Positions 46,880 to 57,802 of a stretch of 64,000 nucleotides of DNA are shown here, piece by piece; the first letter of the stretch is position 1, and the number at the start of each line of letters is the position of its first letter. This DNA comes from Dugong dugon. Its lineage: Eukaryota > Chordata > Mammalia > Sirenia > Dugongidae. The translations under genes and the position numbers were made by a program. The notes under the pieces were generated by a model. That model searched no databases, was not told the DNA's origin, and worked only from the letters and a program-made list of their open reading frames with translations. Where the stretch lies: assembly GCA_030035585.1 (NCBI GenBank), contig CM057469.1:113748650-113812649 (forward strand). The letters run 5' to 3'.

Positions 46880-47660
46880 AACCCTGTGACTTGGTTCTGA
46901 TCAACGAAAATTAAGAAGTCTTCAGGGGGAATTCTGTGAATGATTTCCCTCCTTGATAAGAAGAAACATGAGTGATAAAGGTGTCTTCTGGTCTCCCATT
47001 TCTTATATCAACTTTGTCAGAGGTCACCAAGACTACCCTATGACTCAGTGATTTTCCAGAAGAACTCACAGGACTCAGGAATGCTGTTATAGTCAAGACT
47101 GCAGTCTATTCCAATGAAAGAACAGAGGTTAAAATTAACAAAGGGAAAAGACTCATGGAGGAAAGTCCAGGAGGAAACAGGGGTAAGGAGAAACCAGCTG
47201 TCCTCTCCCATTGGAGTCATAGGCATTCTTGCTTTTCCCACCAACCACGTTAAAGTGCAGTGCTGTCACCTAATCATTGGTGTCCAGGATTTTATTGGGG
47301 ATCAGTCAAGTAGGCACACAGCATTTGTGAGACTGACCTCAGATACTCAGAGTCCAGCACCCCAGAGCAAGTTTGGTGTTCGCCATTAATCATAGTGTTA
47401 GCAGAAATTATCTGATCAAACTGGAACCACGTGGCCTAAAGGCCTCAGGCACATAAAAACAATCATTCACTATAAATCACATCATTAGGATAAACTATCT
47501 GATCAAAATGGTACTGTGTGCCCCAAGGCCTCAGGCATACAAAACACGCCTATCAAACACAATATTCCAAAGACTAAGAGCTCATCCCCCATCTCCCAGG
47601 GGCCAGCCAAAGACCAGTCCTGAATGCAAATCTTTCTTGGAATTATGGAAGATTTGAGCA
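46880..47660 (-). mobile_element. ERV-type LTR with an internal duplication
   Basis: The block 'tatgactcagtgattttcca', 'gaactcacaggactcagga', 'gggaaaagactcatggagga' and 'ggtgtccaggattttattgg' follows a known mammalian endogenous-retrovirus LTR pattern. The reversed 'ccaataaa' supplies a polyadenylation signal on the minus strand and sets the orientation. The 5' part holds two copies of a degenerate unit with an 87-base period (tctgatcaaa at 47411 and at 47498, each followed by 'ggcctcaggc'). No retroviral gene is attached. The family name is not assigned. Confidence 0.55.
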
Positions 47661-48370
47661 ACCCAGGCATTCTGAACGAAACCTTTCCTAAACATTTTGA
47701 ACATAGCTGCGTGAGGATGTGATGAGTTTGGAGCTGTAGCCTCCTTCTTGTGACTATAAGCAGAAAGTCAAAAGTATTGCAGAAGGTGAGAAAAGCCGTA
47801 ACATTTTTGAACTTTTGATTTACCACTTCTGAATCATTTTCCTGAGAATGGCTTCTTACGTAGAATACATTAATAAGCTTATATTTAAGCCATTTTATTT
47901 GGTTATTCTCTGTTTTTGCAGCTAAAAAGATCTTAACTGACACAGCATCCCCTGCACATCATGGCATATAAGTGAAGTTTGAAGGTTAAAAAAACAAAAC
48001 AAAGACCTGATGGAATCAGCTAGCAGTAGACTAAGGAGATACGCATGAGTGAATGCAGACAGATATAACACAAGGTCTATCTTCTTCTCCTGTCTTTTTC
48101 TGGTCCTTTATCCAATGCTAAGTAGCTAGAGTTGCTGCAATATCTCCATTGCTATTTATACAACTATTCTAAGTAATTCTCATACATTTTACTTATTTAC
48201 ATTTTTTGAAATGTTATTTATTTCCACTGACCAAGTCCAGAATTATGCATAATGAATTCTTAATAAATGTATTGAACGTTCAAATGGAATTCCAGTTAGA
48301 TATTTTTCCAGGAAGACTTTGCCATATAGCTCTTTAAAAAAACAATGCAGGATCCTTTTCTGGCACCTAT
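47661..48370. other. Noncoding, nothing recognised
   Basis: The minus-strand frame 47503-47943 (146 codons) overlaps the LTR and this flank; it shows no domain and is probably chance. Confidence 0.4.
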
Positions 48371-48587
48371 CCAAAAAAACCCAACCCAAACCCACTGCTA
48401 TAAAATCCATTCTGACTCATATTGGCACTACAGAAGAGGGAAGAACTGCCCTATAGGGTTTCCAAGAGCTGAAATCTTTATGGAAGCAGACCGCCACATC
48501 TTCCTCCCGTGAAACTGCTGGTGGGTTCGAACTGCCAACATTTAGGTTAGCAGCCGAGTGCTTAACCACTGTGCCACCAGTGCTCCT
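48371..48587 (-). mobile_element. AfroSINE, long form
   Basis: Tail 'aacccactgctataaaatcc', body 'gccctatagggtttccaag', long block 'ctttatggaagcagaccgcc' and 'cacatcttcctcccgtgaa', reversed head 'gtgcttaaccactgtgccac'. A well-preserved full-length copy. Confidence 0.94.
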
Positions 48588-49269
48588 CTTCTAAATCCTT
48601 TTGAAGGAGACATTTACAACATTGTAGCCTTGATATAAACGGTCAATTTGTAGTCATTTCACATGTTCTGTATCTTCTTTCTCTTTCTTTTCTATAGAAA
48701 TAAAAATATTTTCAGCCAAAAGGATAAACTGTAATGTAAACCTGTGTTAGTTTCAGATAAGCTGTTTTAAATCCTAGCTTTCCAGTAGTTCCTATCACAA
48801 TACTTTGAGTCCTTCAGCACCATTTTCGATTCTAGACACCTCTTTTCTAATCTCCAGGCTTGAATGCTTAATTTTGAAATAAAGGTTTGGTTTTCTATAA
48901 AATGCTGAAGGTTTTACACTTGGGTGAAAGAATGACATTGAGGTTTTAGTAATTTATTTTAGAACCTGGAGAAACCTTCATTTTCCTACCTGTCACACTA
49001 GGTGGTATGTAGACTTTAATGACATTCAAAAGTTGTCAATTTGATTTATTTGTAATTTGAGAGACTTGGTTGGTAGCTATTTGGAGCTGGTTTGTTAGTT
49101 TAGAGGTGTTTTCTTGTATATCTAAATATAGGCTGAAGCAACAGCAGCAAATAAAATGTGGTTTATAAAATGAAGCATTTAGCCCAGCCTCTAGCCCATT
49201 ATAGATTCTTAAGTAATTGTCTTTGCCTTTCAACTCATTTGATAGAACACCATTACTCTATCCCACCAC
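48588..49269. other. Noncoding, nothing recognised
   Basis: AT-rich DNA without a supported feature. Confidence 0.4.
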
Positions 49270-50690
49270 ATTTTTAGTTAATTTATTTAAAAGTTTTCCT
49301 TTTTTATTTATTTTTAAATTTAAATAAAGTTTATGTATTACAATAATTTTAGACTTCTAAAAACATTTTAAAGATAATACAAATCTCCCATATACCGCTT
49401 CCCCTCTTTCCTCTATTTTCAACATAAGTATTACTCATTTGTCAAACTAAGATGCCAACCTTGGTGCATTATTATTTACTAAACTCCAGACTTTATTTGG
49501 ATTTCACTGGTTTTTAGCTAATGTCATATATCTTTTTTTTGTCCCAGAATCCCGTCCAGGAGACCACATTGCTTTTCCTTGCCATGTCTCCTTAGCCTAC
49601 TCTTGGCTGTAACAGCTTCTCAGACTTTCCTAATTTTTCATGTCCTTGACAGTTGCGATGAACACTGGGAAGATATTTTGTAGAATGTCTCTCAATTTGA
49701 ATTTGTTTTATGTTTTTCTCATGGTTAGTCTGGGGTCATGGGTTTTTTGGGGAGGAAAACCAAAGAGAAGTGCCCTTCTTATCATATCATATCAAGTGTA
49801 CATGCTCTTAAGATAATTTATCATTCATGATGTTCGTTTTGGTCACCTGGCGGAGACAATGTTTGCCAGATTTCTCCACTTCTTTTCTTTTTCCCATTTT
49901 ACTGTTTGGGAAAAAAAAAATTACTAAGTTGGGAGTTATGCTCCATCTCTTGGAGTGGTTAGTAATTTATATAAATCATTTGGAATTGTTCTGTATGAGA
50001 AATTTGTCTCTTCTCCCCATTTATTTATTTTTTTTATTTATATAAATAGGAACTTATGGATATTTATTTATACTATAGGTTATAATCAAATAGTACATTA
50101 TTTATTTTGCTATTTGAGCTTTGGCAGTTGGGAGTTCTTTCAAGTGGGCTCCCTTTTACATACTCCCATCGTTTTGATTTTTGAACACTTTCTGACTTTC
50201 TGGCACTACAAGATGCACCAGAATCATCCTTTATTTTCCTTCCTCAATTGTAGAATAAGTCATTTCTCCAAGGAGTCATGGTTCATTTTATCAAGATTAT
50301 TATTATTATAACCTCAGGTCTGGGTGCTGGGTCTGCTCATTGTTTCTGAGCCCCTTTCTATTTTTGTCATGGAAATTTCAAACGTACAAAAGTAGAAAAG
50401 TATATTGAATCATTCAAATTCATTCACTCAATTTCAACAATTATTAACTCAGGTAAATCTTATTTCATCTATTCCCAACCCAATCCTTTCACATGCTTCC
50501 ATAGCCCAAGGCCATTTTATCTATAGAATCTCTTAAAGATAGATTCTTTAACATAACCACAATGCCATTACCAAATTTGTAAAAATTTACTTCTGTAAGA
50601 TCACCCAAACTCCACTTAGTATTCAAATTTCCTTCATTTTCTCATATTTTTAAAGTTGGTTTGTTCCCCTTCTAAACCTAACCAAAAATA
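49270..50690. mobile_element. Old mammalian LINE 3' region (L1M-type)
   Basis: A chain of familiar blocks: 'cccgtccaggagaccacatt', 'aatttttcatgtccttgaca', 'gttataatcaaatagtacat', 'ctgactttctggcactacaa' and 'aaggagtcatggttcatttt'. A second LINE-end type segment follows (about 50380-50650) with 'atttcaacaattattaactc' and 'aacataaccacaatgccatt'. I take these as old L1 3' UTR material, but orientation and subfamily are uncertain. Frames at 49827-50311 are not coding. Confidence 0.5.
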
Positions 50691-51175
50691 AAAGAAAGAA
50701 GAAACCACACACACACAAACAAACAAAAAGCCAGGGTTTTCAAAGTAGCCTGCATAGATGTAAAATATTTTTGACACTTGGCTTGTTTTAAGATTTGGCC
50801 TCTTTAAACTTAGGGGCCTCACCATCTTTCTGTGGAAGAAGTTCTACTGGGGAGATGTGCTGGAACTTCTTTAGTAGAGCTTTGATTACCTGGGCAGCAT
50901 TTTACAAACAATTCAGGTGAGAAGGAGAACCAGAAACCCATTTAGATCTTTCTGAAATGTTTTGTCGCAGAAACTCGTTTATTTTCAGAAGCTCATTTGT
51001 CTCAAACACACATTTCAAAACCTAGGCAAAATTCACATAACAGGTATCATTAATGGTAATCCTTAAATTAGAACTCAGGGCTCCAAACTGCACCATACTG
51101 CTTTGCTATATATTTTCCTGATCCCGCTTCTTTTTCTTCTCTGAGTTTTACATGATTATGTAGGTAAACAAACAT
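50691..51175. other. Noncoding, nothing recognised
   Basis: Starts with an imperfect (CA)n/(AAAC)n stretch at 50705-50730. No gene. Confidence 0.45.
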
Positions 51176-52175
51176 CCTTTGAATGTTCTTCAGGAGAATT
51201 TTACTTGCATGTGATGTTAATGATATTGTTCAATAATTTCTTCATGCGGTTGGATCACCTTTCTTGGGAATAGGCATGAATATGGATCTCTTCCATTTTG
51301 TTGGTCAGGTAGCTGTCTTCCATACTTCTTGGCATAGATGAGTGAGCATTTTCAGTGCTGCATCTGTTTGTTGAAACATCTCAATTGCTGTTCCTTCAAT
51401 TCCTGGAGTCTTGTTTTTCACCAATGCCTTCAGTGCAGCTTGGACTTCTTCCTTCAGTATCATCAGTTCCTGATCATATGCTACCTCCTGAAATGGCTGA
51501 ACATTGACCAATTCTTTTTGGTATAGTGACTTGGTGTATTCCTTCCATCTTCTTTTGATGCTTCCTACATTGTTTAGTATTTTCCCCATAGAATCCTTCA
51601 CTACTGCAACCCGAGGCTTGAATTTTTTCTTCAGTTCTTTCAGCTTGAGAAATGCCTAGCGTGTTCTTCCCTTTAAAGTGTTGAAAAGCAAAGATGTCAC
51701 CTTGAGGACTAAGGTGCATCTGACCCAAGCCATGGTATTTTCAATTGCCTCATATGCATGTGAAAGCTGAACAACTTATAAGGAAGACCAAAGAAGAATT
51801 GATGCCTTTGAATTGTGGTGTTTATGAAGAATATTGACTATATCATGGACTGCCAAAAGAATGAACAGGTCTGTCTTGGAAGAAGTACAACCAGAATACT
51901 CCTTAGAAGCAACGATGGTGAGACTACGTCTTACATACTTTGAAACATGTTGTCAGGAGAGATCAGTCCCTGGAAAAGGACATTATGCTTGGTAAAGCAC
52001 AGGGTCAGTGAAAAAGAGGAAGATCTGCAAGGAGATGGATCGACCCAGTGGCTGCAACAATGGGCTCAAGCATAACAACGATTGTGAGGATGGTGCAGGA
52101 CCGGGCAGTGTTTCGTTCTGTTTTACATAGGGTCGCTATGAGTGGGAACCGACTCAACAGCACCTAACAACAACA
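51176..52175 (+). mobile_element. RTE-clade LINE with inverted 5' part
   Basis: 51176-51674 is RTE reverse transcriptase and linker sequence on the minus strand (frame 51305-51601 carries Met-Phe-Gln-Gln-Thr-Asp-Ala-Ala-Leu). At about 51674 the orientation flips, and 51675-52175 is the plus-strand 3' part ('aaagtgttgaaaagcaaag' to 'gaaccgactcaacagcacct' with AAC repeats). The two parts are not adjacent in the element; the segment between them, with the YADD box, is missing. An inverted 5' part joined to a correct 3' end is the product expected from twin priming during target-primed reverse transcription. Confidence 0.9.
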
Positions 52176-52829
52176 ACAACATTTAGTTAAACATATATTC
52201 ATCCTGTTTCCGTTTCTCTTTGGTTCACTGGAGCCAAGAACACAACACAGAAAGGACTTGATGGATTGAAATAAAGCCTTTTTATGTATTTGCCCCAAAT
52301 TCCAAAGTCTATTTGAACTCTAATCAATTTAACAATATATTATTAAACTTCCATTATAAAACATTATTTTAAGTATTAAAGGTAATAGAAAGATAAATAT
52401 GTATAGTTCATTCTACTGTAATGCTTTTTAAAAATAATGCACGTTTGCACCAATGGGACTGATACATTAGAGAACAATTTGAACATAATACTTATTTTGC
52501 ATTTATGCATGCATGATTTCATCTATGAGAAACAGTTGGTAAATGTAGACAACTGCAATCAGCTGAACCAAGCCACCAAGAAGGACGACAGAAACATGCA
52601 AATGCGCATACCTCAACCATCTACCAACTACTTCAGTGTGTTATGAGTCACATTGACCCTTATTTTTCATCCAGTTTTACATAACCCTCCTTCTGCTTCT
52701 TCACAAAAACACACAAATGGCAAAAAACACACAAACTTTTCTGTCCTAGAATTCTAAGATGACTTTCAATGACTCACACCCTTGTGTACTCTTGTGCTTG
52801 GGACTGGAAACATGCTTCTAACCGACACA
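52176..52829. other. Noncoding, nothing recognised
   Basis: The 69-codon frame at 52437-52646 has no recognised family. No repeat call. Confidence 0.4.
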
Positions 52830-53337
52830 ATATGACAGAGGTGATGAGACATTTGTCCCATGATTATACGTCAAAGTGAAAGGATTTTACAGATATAATT
52901 AAATTCCCAAATCAGCTGACTTTAATTTAATCAGAAGGAAGATTATCCTGGGTGCCTGACCTAATCAGGTTAGCCCTTCAAAGGAAGATCCAGAGGTTAG
53001 AGGGGGTAGAAGACAGAGAGTCCCTTCTGGCCTTGGAGAAGCAAACATTGTGTCATAAGCTATGGAGAGAGGTGGCCTCTAAGATCTGAGAGACTCAGTC
53101 CTACAATTTCAAAGAACTTTATTCTGTCAACAACGTCAACGAGCTTGGAAGAGGGCTTTAAGATTCAGAAGAGATCACAGTCTGGGCTGACTCTTTTAAT
53201 TCTAGCCTTGTGAAGCCAGCTAAGCTATCCAGACTTCTGAGCTATAGAAGCATGAGATTAAACAAAACAAAACAGGTGTTGTTTTAAGTGATTAAATTTG
53301 TAGTAATTTGTTATACAACAATCGAAAACTAATGCAG
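52830..53337 (+). mobile_element. MaLR-like LTR
   Basis: The order 'aaggattttacagatataat', 'aggaagattatcctgggtgc', 'ctgacctaatcaggttagcc' and the closing 'tttgtagtaatttgttatac', 'gaaaactaatgca' matches a mammal-wide LTR of the MaLR type. Solitary and diverged. The 5' boundary is approximate. Confidence 0.65.
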
Positions 53338-54156
53338 CTTCTTAGGCATACTCCCACAGGCAAACTTCATGTCTTTTTCTGGGAAAAGTGCCATTTTTTA
53401 TAGTATTCATGTTATTTCTGAACCATTTACTATTTGTAAGTAAGAGCTACCATTTTATTAAGTTCCTATCTTTTTTTTAAGGTGCCACTAGTGAAGTTTG
53501 TGAGTGTCATGCCCCAATCATACTTTTTCCATAAGCCCTGTGGTTTTTATTGTGCAATTGTGTATAGCACAGTGATTGTTAGGAAATCATATGTTGTATT
53601 ATAGCAGAATTAACCACACTCATAGTCAGTTCTTTTTGAGGAGAAAGCCTTACACAAGTATTTATAATGCAAGCATCCTATAAAAAGGAAAGACTTTCTG
53701 TAATGGCATTCAATATTGTTGTCATATTTACCCTCACATTTATCTTTTTAAAGTAATAAACAGTTTGTTAAGCCTTTAGAGATAAAACCAGTCTGTTACA
53801 AGTTTGTTCTTCCCAACCTTTATCCTTATATCCACTGTGAGGTCAGTCTGACATATTATTTAGCAATATTACTCTAAGGAAATTTGTTCTATGTTGCACT
53901 CTCCATAAATTGAGGAATCAAATTGTTTCCACCTTTGGGGTTGGAAGGTTTGTTTTCGATGAGTATTTAGAGGAGCTAGTGACCTATGGAATGTATTTAA
54001 AATTTTTTTTAATTAGGGATTAACTGATATTTTAAATATACTCATTTTTCAAATATAAATACAATAAAATGATAATAAATATCCTTACAATTAAAAAATC
54101 TTTAAAAGGAGCTATGGCATTGCCAGTCAACAATAATACTGATTCATTCCATATTT
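53338..54156. other. AT-rich noncoding DNA
   Basis: No gene or repeat family is supported. Confidence 0.4.
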
Positions 54157-54313
54157 TAAAAAAAAGTTGTTGTCCAGTTGATTCCAACTCATAGTGACCC
54201 TATAGGACAGAGTAGAACTGCCCCATAGTGTTTTCAGGGAGCAGCTGGCGGATTCGAACTGCTGACCTTTTGGTTAGCAGCTGACTCTTAACCACTGCAT
54301 TACCAAGGCTCCC
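54157..54313 (-). mobile_element. AfroSINE, short form
   Basis: A-rich tail, 'gttgattccaactcatagtg', 'ggacagagtagaactgcccc', 'gctgaccttttggttagcag', reversed head ending 'taccaaggctccc'. Confidence 0.93.
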
Positions 54314-54655
54314 ACTGTATATTAGATCCAATAAATTCTATACATAAGACATGTGTTCTCTGGTCCCTTCCTTCTAACGAAAGTCCATGATCATCCATTA
54401 CTAAAGTGCAGATTGGTGAAGAAAAAAGAGAACTGAGTTGTGCTTGGTTATGCTTGGTCTTTTCATGGATTGTTACAATTATTATGATAATGTCACTGCC
54501 ATCAAGAAAAAACAAATTGTTCTTCAACTGCATTCATGTTCTGCTTCTTCTCCTTAAACTCCCAAAGATCTACATCAGTAAAACTCAAGTAAACATATAA
54601 CATATATGCAAAGGCATACAAAAATTAGTCAAGCTGACGAATGAGGATGTAATGG

Positions 54656-54858
54656 ATTGTTGTTGTGTGCCACTGAGTCAGTTCCAATGCATAATGACCC
54701 TATAGGACAGAGTAGAACTACCCCAGAGGGTTCCCTAGGCTGTAATCTTCATGGGAACAGATCACCAGTTTTTTTCTCTTGTGGAGTGGCTGATGGGTTT
54801 GAACCTCCAACCTTTCAGTTAGCCACCAAATGCTTAGCCATTGTGCCACCAGGGTTCC
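54656..54858 (-). mobile_element. AfroSINE, long form
   Basis: 'gttgttgtgtgccactgagt', 'ggacagagtagaactacccc', long block 'aatcttcatgggaacagatc' and 'tttttttctcttgtggagtg', reversed head 'gccattgtgccaccagggtt'. The 84-codon plus-strand frame 54657-54911 is antisense to this SINE. Confidence 0.93.
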
Positions 54859-55235
54859 TTTGCAATATATTACTTCCGCTCAATTTATTTCTGCATTCAA
54901 ATTGCAAGTAGGCAACTGTTTATGGTGATTTTACTTCTGACGTTTACATTTATGGTTATCAGCCATTTGCAATATTTACATTTTATATGTTTGTAGTGGA
55001 TTTCTATAGAGCTCTTTGTCAGTGTTTATTTCACCTTTTTTCTGGGAGCTTTCTTTATTCTATACCTACACGACTACTTTAGGAGCTACCATATTTATAC
55101 ACATATTTTATTTGCTTTGGGATGTGAACCTGTCTGCAAACTAGCAAATCAAATTCTTTCTCCAGGATTTTTGAACTCGAGATGATTAGGAAGTCTGTAA
55201 AAGCCTCTCTGATTATAAAAATTCCAAGATGTGAT
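54859..55235. other. Noncoding, nothing recognised
   Basis: AT-rich flank without a supported feature. Confidence 0.4.
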
Positions 55236-55497
55236 GTTCTTCTTGTTAGCCATGGTTCCTCCAAGTCAAGCATGTGAAACATTGAAACCTATGCCAGAGA
55301 TGAGCAGAGAGGAAAGACGGAAAGAAAAGACCTGGTGGCCAAGGAGCTTTTGGTTCTTGGAGCTACTCCCTTTCCTGTGGTTTAGTTTTTCAATAGTTGG
55401 ATTTTATGAGTCAATATATTTCTCTTTTCCCCTCCGCTAATTTAGTTGGATTTCTGTCACTTGCAACCAATGGAATCCTAATTAACAAACTGTTAGA
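55236..55497 (+). mobile_element. Probable LTR fragment (MaLR-like)
   Basis: It ends with 'ttggatttctgtcacttgca' and 'accaatggaatcctaatta', the closing pattern of a mammalian LTR. The 'gagtcaatatatttctcttt' before it fits the same family. The 5' part is unclear. Confidence 0.45.
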
Positions 55498-56803
55498 GCG
55501 GTAGCAAATAAATGAACATAAGTCAATTAGTTTCTTAGTTGTACCGCATAAGACTTCCACAGTTTGCAGATTCAGGCTGATGTTTCTGTCTCTTTATCAA
55601 GAATCTGTGAGTTTCAATGCCTTGATACCTCTCTGTGGGATTCTCAATAGTTGGGGTAGGAGACAGTGAGACTAAGCAGGTAAAGGGACAGAAAGAAGAG
55701 TGGAGAGAGGAGAAAACAATGCCAGGCCAAGGGTTAGATTCTCCTCTATCTAGAGAGTCACGAGGTTTTTTCCTCAATTGACTGATTAGGTTGGAGGGCT
55801 TGTTGTTAAAGAAAAATTGCGTTGAAATGATCCAAGTAAGCTGACTACTTTTGTTTGAATACATATCTAAATTGCCTTTCTAAGTTTCATGCGCCTGGAA
55901 GGCAGAGAATATGCTTTTCCAGTTTCTTTGTGGCTGTACATCAGACATGTAATAGTCACACAATAAATGTTTGTTGAATTGAATAGAAGGACAGAAGCCA
56001 TGTGGATGAAGAATTTTGAGTTTGCAACAAAAGTCACACTTTATAATCACACCTCATATCTGATGTTTAAAATCCTTTAAAATATTGATAAAATAAAAAT
56101 TCAGTGTTAATTGCAATTCTCTATTTTGACTGTCAGTTCTCTCATTGGAAACATTAAAATGGAATCCTGTATAATTTACTGGGTAACAGCTAAAGTCATT
56201 CTGAAGTGTTATGCATATGTTTAAACAAATGCAGGACTAGAGGCTGAGATGTAAAGACTCAATATTTTGCTTTCAAAATCACATCCTGCAAGGTGCCTAC
56301 GGGCCTGATCACTGCCTATGCAGGAGCTTTGAGGATTTTTGATGATGTTGAACAATCAGTGGGGAAAGATGAAAGACTGGAACTTTTGAGGGCAAATATG
56401 GGTTCATGTGTTTTAAAGGCAGGAGGGACTTAAATCATTTCAGGACTCAGCCTGAAGCTGCTGGTGCAGGTGAGATAGCCACTCGGGGAAGCTGACTTAC
56501 CTTTCTTCTTCGTGTACAGGAAAGAAACTATGCCCATAATGCCAACTGATCCTCAATATTATCCAAGATCAATAAATGACCTTTAATCAGCTCAAGGACT
56601 AAAAAATGCTTGTCAAGTCTGCTGTGTAACCCATGATAGTGTCTCTTCACCTTTTGATTTATGCCATGAAAAGGTTAAACAAGAACTACCAAAAAGTAGC
56701 AATGTAGTGTAGCCACCTTTAATATAAAATCATATTAAATGTATTTAATATGATTCATTGTGACCCTCTTTAATTTTACATAAACTTTAGAGAGTTTTAT
56801 ATG
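55498..56803. other. Noncoding; L2-type end fragment
   Basis: 55890-55985 reads like an L2 3' end ('cacaataaatgtttgttgaa'). The rest is unassigned. The 109-codon minus-strand frame 55535-55864 shows no domain. Confidence 0.45.
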
Positions 56804-57147
56804 ATGTTGTTGTTTGCTGCTGTCGAGTCACTCCTTGACTCATAATGAACCCATGTACAACGGAACAACAAAACACAGCCATTCCTGCACCATTCCCGTG
56901 ATCAGTTGTGAATCAGACTGTTGTGATCCGTAGGGTTCTCACTGGCTGATTTTCTTAAGCAAATCACCAGGCCTTTCTTCCTAGTCTGCCTTAGTCTGGA
57001 CGTTCTGCTGAAACCTGTTCAGCATCATAGCCACACACAAGCCTCCCCTGACTGACAGGTGGTGGCTGTGTATGAGCTGCATTGGATGGGAAACAACCTG
57101 GTCTTCCGCATGGTGGGGGAGAATTCTATCACTGAACCATGACACCC
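56804..57147 (-). mobile_element. SINE with tRNA-Gly-like head and RTE/AfroSINE-like tail
   Basis: The 3' end is at left (gttgttgtttgctgctgtcg, then a diverged 'ccttgactcataatgaaccc' and 'acacagccattcctgcacca'), close to the RTE 3' end. The body is different from AfroSINE ('aaatcaccaggcctttcttc', 'ctgaaacctgttcagcatca', 'cacacaagcctcccctgact'). The head, 57078-57147 reversed, reads 'ggtgtcatggttcagtgata' then 'gaattctcccccaccatgcg' and ends 'catccaatgca', which follows the tRNA-Gly pattern, A box included, with a damaged B box. It is therefore a separate tRNA-derived SINE. Not a functional tRNA gene. Confidence 0.75.
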
Positions 57148-57411
57148 CACCCCCCATGCTGTTACTTTTAGAGTAAAGTGAATATGATTGTAAGAATTTC
57201 CATTACAAAGGTAGGCAACCCACCAAATTTTAGGTTTAGTTTCCCTTTGGGAAAAAAACCTCCTTATAATATGACTGAGTATATGTATTAACCTAAAATT
57301 TGAGCCTTCAAGCTCAGCATCTTAGGAAGAGCTCTGGAAAGCTTTAAGGAGATGAAAATAAACTAGAACACAGAGTTAAGGATTAGAGATACCAACTGGG
57401 AGGAATGAAGA
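57148..57411. other. Noncoding, nothing recognised
   Basis: No supported feature. Confidence 0.4.
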
Positions 57412-57480
57412 AGTTGTGTGTGCCTGTGTGCACGCACGCCCGCAGGCATGTATACGTGTGCGTCTGTGTGCGTGTGGGGT
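57412..57480. repeat. Imperfect GT/GC alternating tract
   Basis: Alternating purine-pyrimidine stretch with CG steps ('gtgtgcacgcacgcccgcag', 'tatacgtgtgcgtctgtgtg'). The 97-codon frame 57418-57711 starts here and is not convincing. Confidence 0.75.
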
Positions 57481-57711
57481 GGTTCCCCTTGTGCAGTGCT
57501 TTTATTAAATATTCTCTCCCTTGACTTCCTTGCAGTTCCTTCAAGGAGAGATGGCTGGGATCCTCCTCATACTAGAAGGAGTGGCCCACTTATGAGAGAC
57601 CTAGATGGTCTCCATGCCAGGACCCCTAGGAAAGACCTAGGCTGTTCCACGCAAATTCAGCTGCACCTATTTGTCTCCGTATTGTCTCTGGCTCCTTTTA
57701 TGGTAAAGTAG

Positions 57712-57802
57712 CAGAGCTGAGTAATTGCGACAGAGACCTTACAGCCCACAAAACTGGATTTGGATCTACTACTTAGACATTTACAGAGACTATTTGGTGA
57801 CC
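57712..57802 (+). mobile_element. hAT-type transposon fragment
   Basis: 'gagtaattgcgacagagacc', 'ttacagcccacaaaactgg' and the closing 'gactatttggtgacc' correspond to the second half of the element at 15776. Confidence 0.55.

Noticed and set aside
46880..47660. Intact endogenous retrovirus
   Set aside because: Only LTR-like sequence is seen; no gag, pol or env frames lie next to it.
47503..47943. 146-codon minus-strand frame as a gene
   Set aside because: Half lies in an LTR, no domain or homologue is recognised, and no supporting signals are seen.
57078..57147. Functional tRNA-Gly gene
   Set aside because: B box and several stem positions are damaged, and the sequence is fused to a SINE body and tail.
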